NCBI GenBank assembly: GCA_003013855.2
Contig: ML058453.1
Location: 2,650,361 to 2,714,360, forward strand
Length of the DNA stretch: 64,000 bases
Source: Liriodendron chinense
Lineage: Eukaryota; Streptophyta; Magnoliopsida; Magnoliales; Magnoliaceae
Direction of reading: 5' to 3'
Position numbers and translations under genes: made by a program. A model generated the notes under the pieces. The model saw nothing but the letters and a program-made list of their open reading frames with translations. It did no database searches and was not told the origin of the DNA. Positions 36,101-42,570 of the stretch are shown piece after piece. Numbering within the stretch: the stretch's first letter is position 1; the number at the start of each line of letters is the position of its first letter.

Positions 36101-39100
36101 CTTGTTATCTTCATACATGTTGCGGAAGTTCACATGCATGGGAGTTGACATGTGGTGCTGCTGGTTTTCCTGCCACTTCAATGGGTGGATCCAAGGAGGA
36201 AATAAAGCAAATGGGTAGTCTAGTCTCCTTTATAAAACGATCATGGGATTACACATTCAAGTCTCCTTAATATGCATTCGACATGGGCTAGTTGGGACAA
36301 TTCAGACCAAGTTAACTCCCTTGCGACTCGTTTGAGCCTTTTCGAGGACAACTCTGTGGGGCTCACCCATGATGTTTATCGGCAATCCATTCTGTTAATC
36401 TGATGAGCCTATCCATGATTGCTCCTAGCCTATATTTCAGGCCAAAAATGTATTAAGGTGTTCCACAGCAGTCGGAACAATGGGGGAGAATGGCCACCAT
36501 AGAAAATTTTGCAATTATGTTTGGGACCCACTGTTGTGTACATACCCATCCAATCCGTTCATAAGTGCGTCCTATCAAGATGAAGGGACTCTGAAAATAT
36601 CATAATGCTCTAAGACTCAAGTCGCCTACACCTCTTGAACTTTTAGAAGCTTATGGCACATATTTATGTTGTTTCCATTTGTGTGGCCCATCTAAGTTTT
36701 GAATTGGTTTGATTTTTGGGTGTCTTATCATCGTGGTGGGCCATGCATGATCCACTGTTTGGATTCCGCACATACATTAAGATGGCTCCACAAACTACTC
36801 GATATAGTCAACATGGCTTGAACATGAGTTGCTGTTTTGTGTTTAGGACAACTACCTGGTGTTGATGATAACTGTCTCTGCATTTGAATTTAAAAAAAAG
36901 CTATGAGACTTTGGCAAAGTGTGATGGACGATGCACTGGCACGAAATTTCATTAGGTGGAATACGATTGATTCAAAATAATTTTCCAATTTATGGGACCC
37001 AGACTCCCAGTTTAGATGCATCATGAACCAAATATTTCGTTTATTAGATCATTTGACTAACGGATAGGTGGAAATTTATTGGATGGTTAGAAATAAAAAA
37101 TATGCAATGGTCCCATATTAACAGACAAGTAGTCATGCATTAGGTGGAATAAGATTGATTCAAAATAATTGTCCAATTTATGGGACCCAGACTCCCAGTT
37201 TAGATGCATCATGAACCAAATATTTCGTTTATTAGATCGTTTGACTAACGGATAGGTGGAAATTTATTGGATGGTTAGAAATTAAAAATATGCAATGGTC
37301 CCATATCAACAGACATGATGTAAGAGGTTGGGCTTGTTCAACCAATCTGATATGGGGACTGTAACTTAGAGATGGTCAGATCCACAATCTAGTTGGTTTA
37401 ATTCGAGTTAATGTATTCCACTTCCACTACTTACGAATTGTTGTGTATCCAAGCGTCATTCTCTGCCAGAGTATCAAGTAACTCCTGTTTGAATTTTGAG
37501 TATTTGACAGAGTTATGTAAATCTCTGGCAGAGCACGATGCTTGATAGTTGATACACATGCATTTAGAAATTGTATGCATGGCTTACATTAACTCAAATT
37601 TAACTGACAAGATGATTGTGGAGTATATTATTTTCCGAGTCACAGTACCAAAACCAATTTGGTTGAACAATCCTAACCTTTGGTTCATGGATATTTGTTT
37701 ATTGAAATAAGACCGTCAGACCATGGTGGTGACATTCTTCTCACATATGGCACTTAATACAGCATAATAAAGCAACATGAACTGTCTAAATTGTGGGACG
37801 TTGTGGATGGAGCATCTCTCTATGACGGTGATAAAAAATCCTAACCATCTGATTGGGACTATCGAATCCCAACATGGGGGGTCGGTAACATTGAAGGGTG
37901 ACTAACAGTGTGGGTGTGTGTACTAACCAAATAATAAAAAAAAAAGAACCCATCTGATTGGGACTAAATGGAGCCTAGATTGATCATATGAGCCTGTGTT
38001 TGCCACTATGGACTGGTATCTTCAGTGCAGAGTTTTAAATAGCTACGCTATGTAGCGTGTAGCTTACGCTACGTAGCGTAGCTTAGCCTAAATGCTATGT
38101 AGCTCATGAAAATAGCTTAAGTTGCGTTTAGCCTACGCTACATGATTAATTTGACTATGCTTCATGATTAATTTGACTATGCTACATGCTTCATAGACTA
38201 TGCTACATGCTACATAGCTCATATTACAAATCATTTTTCACTATAACATTAAAATCAATAATGCTTTTAATGATTTGTTTCATTTTTCTATTTCGATGAA
38301 AATTCGCTAGTCTTTTCAATGCTTTTAGTAAAATAATATAAGAGATAGTTTTAAATCAGTTTTGTTGCTTTTCTTCACTTTTATACTTAATCATTACCCC
38401 TTGCTATTACTTTAGGTTGCACCAAATATCATGAAATTTGTTAAATTTTATTATTAATCATCTAATTTGGTGCAACCTTGCTTAAAAACCTAAGTAGTGT
38501 GTAGCTTACGCCACACGCTATGTAGCTTACGCCTCACGCTTCAAAGGGGTGAAGGCTACGCTACACGCTATTCGCTATTTAAAACACTGTTCAGTGACTG
38601 ATATGGCTTGCCAAACCTGTTTTTAAACCTGGGTGATATAGAACTTGTCTACGGGCGTTGCATTTGTAGGTCAGTGTAGATGTTCCTTTTTGTTTGGAGT
38701 GACAGCGGGGTCACTCATTTTGTGGCCTCCCCCCTCCCCTGGCTCTTAATAAATTTAGAAAAAGAAGAATGCTTTATGAGGCTTCATTTAGGTTCTGGTA
38801 AGATTACAAGAGCTCATGAGGTCGGTGTTACCTTGACAACTACCACTTTCTGGTTTTTTGCTTTGCCCCACACTCGGGCAGTCAACATGAAATGACACTT
38901 CAATATGGACAAAATGTCCTAGGGATGTAATTGAGAAGTTCAACGTTGACACTTCAGTTGATCCGTCCAAACACATCTTTGTTAAGTACTCTTGCATCTT
39001 TTTCAAATTTTTTTGTTATTTGAATTTTTTTTTTTTTTTTTTGTCGAGTCAAGGTCTCTTGCTCCTTACCCTCTTACTTACCTATTTTCTTGGTGTGGAA

Positions 39101-41237
39101 GAAACTATTCGTATGAACTCGCCACACTCTAGGTTTAAGTTAAATTTTTATTATACTTTTTAAGCACATTAGCCACATTTAAAAAAGGAAACACATGTCT
39201 TGTTCCATTTTTGCTTTTTTTTTTTTTTTGGTTCTTTTGTTCGGCTTATATGAATCTTTAAAGAAAACAAGCGATGTTTAGTTCATGATTCATACAAGCT
39301 ACTAGTTATTGAGTGATTAATGCATGATTTTTATATTTTGTTAGTTTAGATTACTATTAATTGATTTCCATTAGAAGTTTAGAACTATGCCAATTTTATG
39401 GATATCGAGAGTCTTGTTCAGAAAATCCATTCATTTTTGGGAGGACAAGCTCATTTAGATGTGAGATTTACTGTCCTGGGGTTTGGTTTTTTGCATTTGG
39501 TTTTGAGAGGACAGAGTGTGTTATGAAAACCCTTTAAATTCTACAGAGAGATGCGAGAGAGAAGGGGCCTGTAGTTCCTCCGTTTGTGTCTTGTTCTGGT
39601 GATCACTTGAGGTTTGGAATCCACTCTTTAGGAGGAATCTTTCATATGAGGAGATTGTTAACCTTACCCATCTTGATGGAACTTTTAGAGGTCAGGTTCT
39701 TCTTCCAAAGGGGATAGATTGTTGTGGACCAATGCAGTTCGGGGAGTATCCGTCAGAACTTTTTATTAGGTATTATATGGTTCATCTTTCACTTCTGTCT
39801 TGGACCCCATTTGTCATATTTGGAGGTACCTGGGACCTCGTGTTGTTTCTTTTAGATGGCTAATCGGCAAAAACAAAGTGCTCATGTTCGAACATTGAAA
39901 ATTAGATGATTATCCCAATGGATGCATCTTGTGCTTGCGAGATGCAGAGGCAGTGGATCACACCTGTTTTACATTGTTCTTTTGCATGGAAGATTCGGTG
40001 GAATTTCTTTATAGTTGTTCGAAGTCAATTGGGTGATGCCTGGAAGGATTGGAAATCTTTTTAACATGTCCGTGGAACTTTTTTCTCCCTCCTTTTACTC
40101 TTGGAAACTGGTGAACAAAACGATCGGCAAAAAACCTGTCAAAAATAGAACTATTAACTTAATCTAACATACGAGGCCTCGTATGGTAAGATTTCCACTT
40201 CACCAACCATCATCTCACCCGGTCCCGGAGTCAATGGTAACGACCGACAGTACAACTCCGGAAGGTCTTATCAACCCCTATCAAGAAACATCACTAGACC
40301 GCTAAGAAGCAGTAGAAAGAACATAAATGAGACACAAAATTGGGTACTTTCTTTGTCTTGTTCTTTTAGAACTATTTGATTACCGGGCAAACCGTGGTAC
40401 CTAAACTCCTCTTCACTCCTCTTCACCTAAGGTACTATACTTAAGAGTGGCTAAGGTGAAGAATAGTTAAGGTTTAAAAGACAAACCGTCGGTTCTAAAC
40501 TCTCTTTAGTTTGTACTTCCTTACCTGCCACATTTAAAATTAGGGTGGCATACGGATGGCATAATCGGACGATTTTTAAATCCATGCCATTCATCCATTT
40601 TTACATATCATTTTATGCCAAGATCCAAAAAATAAAGCAAATCCACATCTAAAGTGGACCATAAAACAAGAAAAAATGGAGAGTGAGACCTTTATGATGC
40701 ACAAAAGTCTTCGATTAAACTGAAATTTGTGTGGTCCCTTCATCCCGGTCCTTGTGACCTTATCAACAAGTTGGATGGAAAATGTACATCATGTTGGGTC
40801 CCATAGTTAGGGACACATTATGGTGGGTCCCACGTTGGGAAGGATTTCTCCTCAAATCCCACCTTTTTTTGAGGATTTGAAAAAGGGCTAAAAGTGCCTT
40901 TTTGAGTTCTCCTGGATTCCACTCAAATCCACTTCTCTTCAAATCCATGGTGCCAAACATAATAAAGCAACCAGTTTCTCCTCCTTTCCCTCACTTTCTC
41001 CTGGAATCCAGGGTGCCAAACGGGCCATAAGCTTTCTTCAAACAAGGTGTCCATGGAGTGTTCTACATGCTTGGACATTATCAACATTGAGAAATGCAAG
41101 ATTCATAGTGACAGCGCTTTTGTTATTATTGGATAAATATCATCAGTTCAATTAATGGGCGTTTATATTGTTATTTAATACTTGAAACATGGTAACAGGA
41201 AGCCTGGAACAAGTTAAATTCAGAGGAGCTCTTCTAA
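9156..41237 (+). CDS. AUXILIN-LIKE: auxilin-like J-domain protein (clathrin uncoating factor), eight exons
   Basis: Exons: 9156-9757, 15009-16665, 16758-16896, 17009-17106, 17298-17363, 18196-18285, 35471-35647 and 41199-41237. All introns are GT-AG and the phases join exactly into 955 codons plus TAA. The protein starts MDDFPGLLARDFGFRPQGK, as in plant auxilin-related proteins. Residues 1-490 are low-complexity and acidic, with repeated DDIF/YDDVF/YDDLL/FDDL motifs, an EDPFVVLES segment and a conserved VWLIVSEIPLFTQPT segment followed by a proline run. Residues about 495-730 form a long charged coiled coil rich in EARERAA repeats. The C-terminus is a J-domain (about 885-955) with HPD at 918-920, then KEAWNKLNSEELF. 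Family knowledge: auxilins recruit Hsc70 through HPD to strip clathrin from vesicles. Length fits the family (about 900 residues in Arabidopsis). Introns 6 (17.2 kb), 7 (5.6 kb) and 1 (5.3 kb) are enlarged by transposons. The coding exons look intact, so the gene is probably functional. Confidence 0.95.
9758..11238 (+). other. first part of auxilin intron 1
   Basis: The intron opens with AG|GTGATG at 9756-9763. The stretch is T-rich, as plant introns usually are, with a G9 run at about 10661-10669 and T runs near 10830. There is no coding signal beyond short chance frames. Confidence 0.7.
11239..11370 (+). pseudogene. RTE-like LINE reverse transcriptase fragment
   Basis: One forward frame reads SIIHEQLIDEKDVAYRIRA, then WWMKWRCASDILCDRRMPIK. 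This matches the C-terminal reverse transcriptase pattern of RTE-like plant LINEs (family pattern 'GSII..DGEI..DV..RI+.GWMKWR.ASGVLCDRR+P.KLKGKFY+T'). The match stops abruptly at about 11370 before the GKFY motif, where T-rich, AT-rich DNA begins. Only about 130 bases survive. It belongs to the same family as the split element at 32270-35275. Confidence 0.75.
11750..12480. repeat. A-rich tract and GGGCCCAC-type dispersed repeat in intron 1
   Basis: An A/AAAG-rich tract spans about 11795-11842. It is followed by DNA whose arms read 'gggggcccactgtgatg' (12068-12085) and, inverted, 'gatgtcacgttgggtcc' (12448-12465). This is the same arm pattern as the Mutator-like foldbacks near 53900-55573. A (CA)n run follows at 12600-12620. 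No target duplication was found here. Confidence 0.45.
13537..14081. mobile_element. hAT-like non-autonomous element, 'TAGCGTAAGCTACG' family, copy 1
   Basis: The left end reads GAGTGTTTCAAATGGCG and the right end, reverse-complemented, CAATGTTTTAAATAGC. These are diverged versions of the ends of the copies at 25329 and 38028. Flanking 8-mers (13529-13536 and 14082-14089) agree at 6 of 8 positions. The interior has no ORF and is full of short TAGC/GCTA palindromes ('cataagctac', 'gctatgtagcgtaagctac'), including a local tandem repeat at 13960-14035. It lies in auxilin intron 1. Confidence 0.65.
17422..17959 (+). mobile_element. 5'-truncated L1-type LINE inserted in auxilin intron 5
   Basis: The insert is bordered by the 14-bp direct repeat AAGCATGCAATATC (17408-17421 and 17960-17973). 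It ends in a poly(A) run (about 17948-17960) preceded by a polyadenylation-like 'ttaataaagtgctcatcttt'. The frame 17424-17768 encodes the zinc-binding reverse transcriptase C-terminal region seen in plant L1 LINEs: CLLCLNDEESVDHILIHC, then LWWSVLRLAGVSW and RKWRCVLLAIIWAVWSERNN. The 5' end is truncated, as is usual for LINE insertions. The intact duplication and the good frame suggest a fairly young insertion. Splice sites of the host intron are untouched. Confidence 0.9.
18419..18715. mobile_element. retroposon-like insert with a poly(C) end, in auxilin intron 6
   Basis: A 297-bp block lies between two copies of the 13-mer GAGACTGATTCCT (18406-18418 and 18716-18728). Its right end is an uninterrupted run of about 23 C (18693-18715). 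Near that end there is a B-box-like 'ggttcgagag' (18660-18669). The direct repeat is long and variable-type, as for target-primed reverse transcription, but the tail is C and not A on the forward strand (equivalently a 5' G run on the minus strand). I do not recognise the body. Confidence 0.55.
19128..19171 (+). mobile_element. 3' tail of an RTE-like LINE
   Basis: The short stretch 'gatcctaaataactgcgacaa' followed by 'ggctacgatgatcatgataatga' corresponds to the DP+.LGQGYDDDD end of RTE-like LINE ORFs and their GAT-rich 3' end. The same ending is seen at 35230-35265. The body upstream (18730-19127) is not recognisable. Confidence 0.5.
19360..20500 (-). pseudogene. decayed L1-type LINE, C-terminal half of ORF2
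   Basis: On the minus strand the frame 20458-20129 reads MNQAFLGKWPGRFSSKDPTF, then WKDVSYKYG and IRFWERCGMVI. This is the plant L1 pattern 'NKALL.KWLWRF......W..VI..KYG......G.G..+.FW.D.W'. It continues in another frame (20234-19950) and in remnants of the zinc-binding domain (about 19650-19560) to a purine-rich 3' end near 19360. Several frameshifts and stops make it dead. It lies antisense inside auxilin intron 6. Confidence 0.75.
20718..21723. mobile_element. hAT-like non-autonomous element, 'TTGTCAAATCGTA' family
   Basis: The left end CAGTGTTGTCAAAATCGTAC (20718-20737) is matched inverted by the right end (complement of 21704-21723, CAATGTTGTCAAATCGTAAA). Flanking 8-mers ATTGTGAA (20710-20717) and ATTGTGAC (21724-21731) agree at 7 of 8 positions, fitting a hAT 8-bp target duplication. 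CAGTG ends also fit the hAT consensus. Subterminal DNA repeats 'atcgtacgatt'-type palindromes. The middle carries a G/C-rich block (21115-21230) with runs of G and C. No transposase frame is seen. Confidence 0.75.
21952..22000. repeat. (ATC)n microsatellite
   Basis: A run of about seven ATC units lies at 21965-21986. On the minus strand it reads (GAT)n, which resembles the GAT-rich 3' end of RTE-like LINEs, but I see no RTE coding remnant adjoining it. Confidence 0.5.
22426..23271. mobile_element. hAT-like element, 'GGTATCG/CGATATT' family, copy 1
   Basis: The left end CAGTGTTCAAAGTTTCGGTA (22426-22445) and the right end (complement of 23252-23271, CAGTGTTTGAATGATCTCCG) form imperfect inverted repeats starting with CAGTGTT. 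The interior is dense in 'gatattatcg', 'atcgataca' and 'atatcggtgat' repeats. Flanking 8-mers do not match, so the target duplication is lost or the borders are misjudged. A related copy begins immediately to the right at 23278. Confidence 0.6.
23278..24290. mobile_element. second 'GGTATCG' family copy, interrupted and incomplete
   Basis: The left end CAGTGTTTTTCGTATTGGTA (23278-23297) resembles the ends of the previous element. Its body ('tttttcaatgaaactttag', then 'gtgcatataataggtttcc' at about 24240) runs parallel to 22545-22650 of copy 1. Between these two homologous segments sits a foreign block (23448-24185). The right end of this copy is not found. Confidence 0.55.
23448..24185. mobile_element. 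GGGCCGTTTGG-ended MITE nested in the copy above
   Basis: The left end GGGGCCGTTTGGATGGAAGT and the right end (complement, GGGCTCGTTTGGGAGCTTGT) are inverted repeats. Subterminal DNA on both sides is made of 'gtaaatg/catttac' repeats. The sequence on each side aligns with a continuous stretch of the neighbouring family copy, which shows the block is an insertion. The target duplication is not clear, so the superfamily (PIF/Harbinger or hAT) is open. Confidence 0.6.
24508..25085 (-). repeat. 3' LTR of the gypsy element
   Basis: This LTR is 578 bp and aligns along its whole length with 28010-28580. The 5-mer ACAAA at 24503-24507 would be the left target site, but the matching right copy is absent because the right LTR continues into more element DNA. 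Confidence 0.85.
25100..25328 (-). pseudogene. gypsy integrase C-terminal tail, part 2
   Basis: On the minus strand this continues the integrase tail that stops at 26198. The residues before the break read ISLCKILK and those after it QINNN, then MNISNVSNVAYLTSYKA, fitting the family pattern 'CKILKKINDNAY.VDLP..M.ISN.FNVADL..Y'. The acidic end (PEEDDEGMD) is also typical. The break between the parts is exactly the hAT insertion at 25329-26189. Confidence 0.8.
25329..26189. mobile_element. hAT-like element, 'TAGCGTAAGCTACG' family, copy 2, nested in gypsy integrase
   Basis: The ends are TAGTGTTTTAAATAGCG (25329-25345) and, reverse-complemented, CAGTGCTTCAAATAACACT. The flanking 8-mers are identical (GCTTCAAG at 25321-25328 and 26190-26197). 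This is a textbook hAT target duplication. The 861-bp interior lacks a transposase and carries TAGCGT/ACGCTA palindromes near both ends. It splits the integrase tail of the gypsy element, so it inserted later. Confidence 0.88.
26200..26361 (-). pseudogene. gypsy integrase C-terminal tail, part 1
   Basis: The minus-strand frame contains FAADRQRQNVIFEQGDLVWV, then HMQKEMFTTGTYDKLKQRK. This matches the family pattern 'A+.HRR.KVF.EGDLVWVHLRKERFP.GTYSKLK.RKIGPCKIL'. It is cut at ILK by the hAT element described separately. Confidence 0.85.
26525..26836 (-). pseudogene. gypsy aspartic protease domain
   Basis: The minus-strand frame reads NIFYMSCTVNDKVYGVIVDG, then GNCENIIFEEVVEKVRLRTK and RCLVSFTIG. 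This matches the Ty3/gypsy protease pattern 'R+..V..KVC.VIIDGGS.ENI.S...V.KL.L.T..HP.PY+L.W'. The active-site D is present in the VDGG context (DSG/DGG type). The frame ends without joining a reverse transcriptase, because the central pol is deleted. Confidence 0.85.
28010..28580 (-). repeat. 5' LTR of the gypsy element
   Basis: This LTR is 571 bp, with the same ends and order of segments as 24508-25085. The similarity does not stop at 28580. It carries on to about 28675 into DNA that corresponds to the element's internal 3' end (25086-25180). Confidence 0.85.
28581..28675 (-). mobile_element. extra gypsy internal 3' end beyond the 5' LTR
   Basis: This block repeats 25086-25180 (the polypurine tract and the last codons of pol), although it lies outside the 5' LTR of the element. 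It is what would be seen if a second element copy had shared this LTR. Similarity ends at about 28675. Confidence 0.7.
28690..29689 (-). mobile_element. probable hAT-like remnant ('CGATATT' family end)
   Basis: The right end, read inverted, is CAATGTTTGCAATATCGCAG (complement of 29670-29689). It resembles the CAGTGTTCRAA ends of the element at 22426. The last 200 bases are dense in 'gatattgtg/atatcg' repeats. The left part (minus strand about 29227-28877) has an open frame of 116 residues rich in Gly, Ser and Tyr-like codons that I cannot assign. The left border is unclear. Confidence 0.35.
29690..30585 (-). pseudogene. L1-type LINE endonuclease domain (start of ORF2)
   Basis: On the minus strand the frame begins MNILSRNVRGLGCPQKRVRL at 30585, the classic start of plant L1 ORF2 (family pattern 'MKILSWNVRGLG...KR..+'), followed by IVVIQEVKLQ (family 'DI+.LQETK'). 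The expected SWN is changed to SRN. After frameshifts it continues with a YVRSSLSCP-type segment (family 'SDHCP+LL') and a KLKMLKAKLSTWKREVFG segment (family 'KLK.LK..LK.WN+.VFG') near 29720. It ends abruptly at about 29690 against hAT-like DNA. It is antisense within auxilin intron 6. Confidence 0.8.
30586..32110 (-). mobile_element. probable ORF1/5' region of the same L1 LINE
   Basis: Minus-strand DNA directly upstream of the endonuclease start should hold ORF1 and the 5' part. The longest frame (31374-31135) is Ser/Pro-rich with no zinc-knuckle motif I can read. Base composition is more GC-rich than the surrounding intron, as for former coding DNA. The upstream border is taken near the C-rich tracts at 32121-32158 and is a guess. 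Confidence 0.4.
32121..32158. repeat. two poly(C) tracts
   Basis: Two C runs (about 11 and 19 bases) are separated by 'attccttg'. They lie at the supposed 5' side of the minus-strand LINE and the left flank of the RTE-like element. Confidence 0.8.
33149..33815 (+). mobile_element. 5'-truncated L1-type LINE, nested in the RTE-like element
   Basis: The insert starts after AGAACTGTTATAGAGGGT (33131-33148) and ends in poly(A) (33801-33816) followed by AGAACAATTATAGAGGGT (33816-33833). The 18-bp target duplication is matched at 16 positions. The frame 33205-33387 encodes PPQVLSFMWLVGRNKVLGMD, then SLRKRGLIIINSCHLC, the zinc-binding C-terminal segment of plant L1 ORF2 (family 'PP+VQ.F.WL......+.T.DNL.KRG'). 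Confidence 0.85.
33980..34306 (+). mobile_element. 5'-truncated L1-type LINE, nested in the RTE-like element
   Basis: Residues GKRKWRFL, a stop, then VVLWAVWAERNNCCFRKAG (about 34013-34095) match the same region of the LINE at 17422-17959 (RKWRCVLLAIIWAVWSERNN). The 3' end 'cctaataaaattctcatctttcg' plus a poly(A) run (34291-34305) also matches. The element interrupts the RTE-like frame between the MPIQLK-like and LKENFHK residues. A target duplication was not found, and 34307-34690 is unexplained. Confidence 0.75.
35087..35191 (-). pseudogene. retroposed tRNA-Ser(GCU)-like fragment with poly(A) tail
   Basis: Read on the minus strand, the block starts in the D-loop (GGTTAAGG) and runs through the anticodon arm (GTGTGCCTGCTAAGTACATG, with GCT anticodon), a long variable arm, the T arm (GAGTTCGAATCTC) and the acceptor 3' strand (AGGCGAC). 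After that come ACATC, a T8 run, CGTTTC and an A run of about 15. The 5' acceptor and D-stem strand are missing. The 11-mer AGAGGGGATTG flanks it on both sides (35076-35086 and 35192-35202). The truncation, tail and target duplication mark it as a retroposed copy and not a working tRNA gene. A very young tRNA-Ser-headed SINE is the alternative. Confidence 0.8.
35648..36950 (+). other. first part of auxilin intron 7
   Basis: The stretch is T-rich intron DNA with no coding signal. From about 36355 to 36790 it contains a GGGCCCAC-type dispersed repeat ('gtggggctcacccatgatg' near 36356 and 'catcgtggtgggccatgcatg' near 36730). Confidence 0.55.
36951..37316. repeat. 188-bp tandem duplication in auxilin intron 7
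   Basis: The unit starting ATTAGGTGGAATACGATTGA (36951) is repeated from 37139 (ATTAGGTGGAATAAGATTGA). The two copies stay colinear to about 37316 with only a handful of substitutions, which points to a recent duplication. Confidence 0.9.
37326..37685. mobile_element. foldback (MITE-like) element in auxilin intron 7
   Basis: The left arm GGTTGGGCTTGTTCAACCAA (37326-37345) pairs with the right arm (complement of about 37663-37682, GGTTAGGATTGTTCAACCAA). The inner arms also pair: 'gagttaatgtattcc' against 'cattaactcaaatttaa', and 'tctctgccagagt' against its inverse. The element is almost wholly palindromic, with a centre near 37500. A partial relative with only the right-arm side lies at about 57340-57480. 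Confidence 0.65.
38028..38589. mobile_element. hAT-like element, 'TAGCGTAAGCTACG' family, copy 3
   Basis: The ends are CAGAGTTTTAAATAGC (38028-38043) and, reverse-complemented, CAGTGTTTTAAATAGCG. The 7-mer TTCAGTG flanks it (38021-38027 and 38590-38596). Subterminal DNA is packed with 'tagcttacgctacgtagcg' palindromes. It has no ORF and lies in auxilin intron 7. Confidence 0.8.
39600..40080 (+). pseudogene. decayed L1-type LINE fragment, ORF2 C-terminus
   Basis: Forward frames contain NLSYEEIVNLTHLDGT-like residues (39640-39690), LLWTNAVRGVSVRTFY (family 'D...W.....G.FSV+SFY', 39718-39768), VVSFRWLIGKNKVLMFEH (39843-39896) and GCILCLRDAEAVDH (39922-39963), the zinc-binding region. Stops and frameshifts are present. 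It lies in auxilin intron 7 in the same orientation as the gene. Confidence 0.7.
40081..41198 (+). other. last part of auxilin intron 7
   Basis: There is no gene signal. Around 40780-40860 and 40960-41030 there are short 'ggtgccaaacgggcc' and 'tgggtcccacgttggg' repeat-like segments. The intron ends at the acceptor CAG|GAAGCC (41196-41204). Confidence 0.55.
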
Positions 41238-42369
41238 AGACCTTGAAGCTTTCTTTGCGGATGATTTTGGTAATTTGCATATGAGCTATGAGCTGTTGGG
41301 AGAGGCAAACGGCAAATGCGTTTCGCAGCTGCTTAATACATCGCACGGTTGTTCCGGTTAGTGCTTTCCAGATGGTGCTTCCAATGTGATGCTGCCGCCT
41401 TAGTAAGGACTCTTTGTTGTGTTTATGGCTGCTGTAAATTGCTTTTCATTGAGAAATATGGGTTAGAGAGGTGTGCTTATGTGGAAGTGCAACGGCTGCT
41501 TTAGTCATGTGTAGAGTAGCAGCAGAGAGGGATGGCGTCATCCATGCCCCATTGTTTGGCCATCCCCTTCGATTTGTAAGTGGTTGTCTTATTCTTTTTT
41601 GTGATCATCAGGATCGGATCCTCGAACGATCAAAAACATTGAATGAATGCCGCTGGTGGCTGATGAGTTCTCTTACATTTTCAAGTCAAGCTGGCAATTT
41701 ATGATTTTTGGTTAATTGTATTCTAAAACTTGACTGTCGAAACTATTTTTGGGTATCTACGATGAGTGGAATTACTTTTTAAATTTCCATCGGATTCAAT
41801 CAAGTTCTGGTTGCTACTGGTTTGTCTTGCTGCAAGCGATGTGGTGCTGCTCGAGATCTAATATTGATGTTGCCAGTTGTGCATCTGTGAGCATCAATTA
41901 AGCAAGCACTGGTAGAACTGTTGTTGAATTTCTATGAAGGGATAGCTGCTATTTAGTAGCTTGAAATTCTTCCAATTTCCAGTTCTTTAGCTATGAGAAT
42001 CCTTTAAAGCTCTGCACCCTGAGTTGCAGAAACTTTGGACCGTCTATATTTGATGAGTGCACTGGCCAGGTTCTTGGTCATATGGATGAGAGCACCTGCA
42101 TGGCGGGAGTTTATCTGGTGAGCTGTTTGGATCGTTCACTCTTTGGCATGTTGGGACTAATGCCTGCCTGCACTGGTGCGTGGCTCTTGGAAAAATTCCT
42201 ATTTGTAATGAACCGTAGTCAAATCTTTTGAAATTGCTTGTCAACATTAGTTTGGAACAAAGAATGTTTTCCCTACTCATGAATTTTGTTAGACTATATT
42301 TTATAAGAGCACCAATTCAATGCACATGGCAAGCTTGTTAAGAGTCATTACATGCGTTCTCACTATTTC
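41238..42369 (+). other. probable 3' UTR and downstream DNA of the auxilin-like gene
   Basis: DNA after the TAA is T-rich with mixed codons and no second gene, as expected of a plant 3' UTR. I see no canonical AATAAA within the first kilobase, so the cleavage site is not placed. Confidence 0.45.
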
Positions 42370-42570
42370 GGGTTGTTTGTGATCGTGGAAAGCTCTGGAA
42401 ATGAATTGTGTTTCAGTACGGGGTTTTTTGTGATTATGGAAAGCTCTGGAAATGAATTGTGTTTCAATACGGGGTTGTTTTTGATCGTGGAAAGCTCTGG
42501 AAATGAATTGTGTTTCAATACGGGGTTGTTTTTGATCGTGGAAAGCTCTGGAAATGAATTGTGTTTCCAT
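42370..42570. repeat. 51-bp tandem repeat, four units
   Basis: Four units of 51 bp (starting near 42370, 42421, 42472 and 42523) share the core GTGGAAAGCTCTGGAAATGA. Because the unit is 17 codons long, both strands stay open and give false ORFs of about 100-145 codons. The units differ by a few substitutions and the last one is incomplete. Confidence 0.93.
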
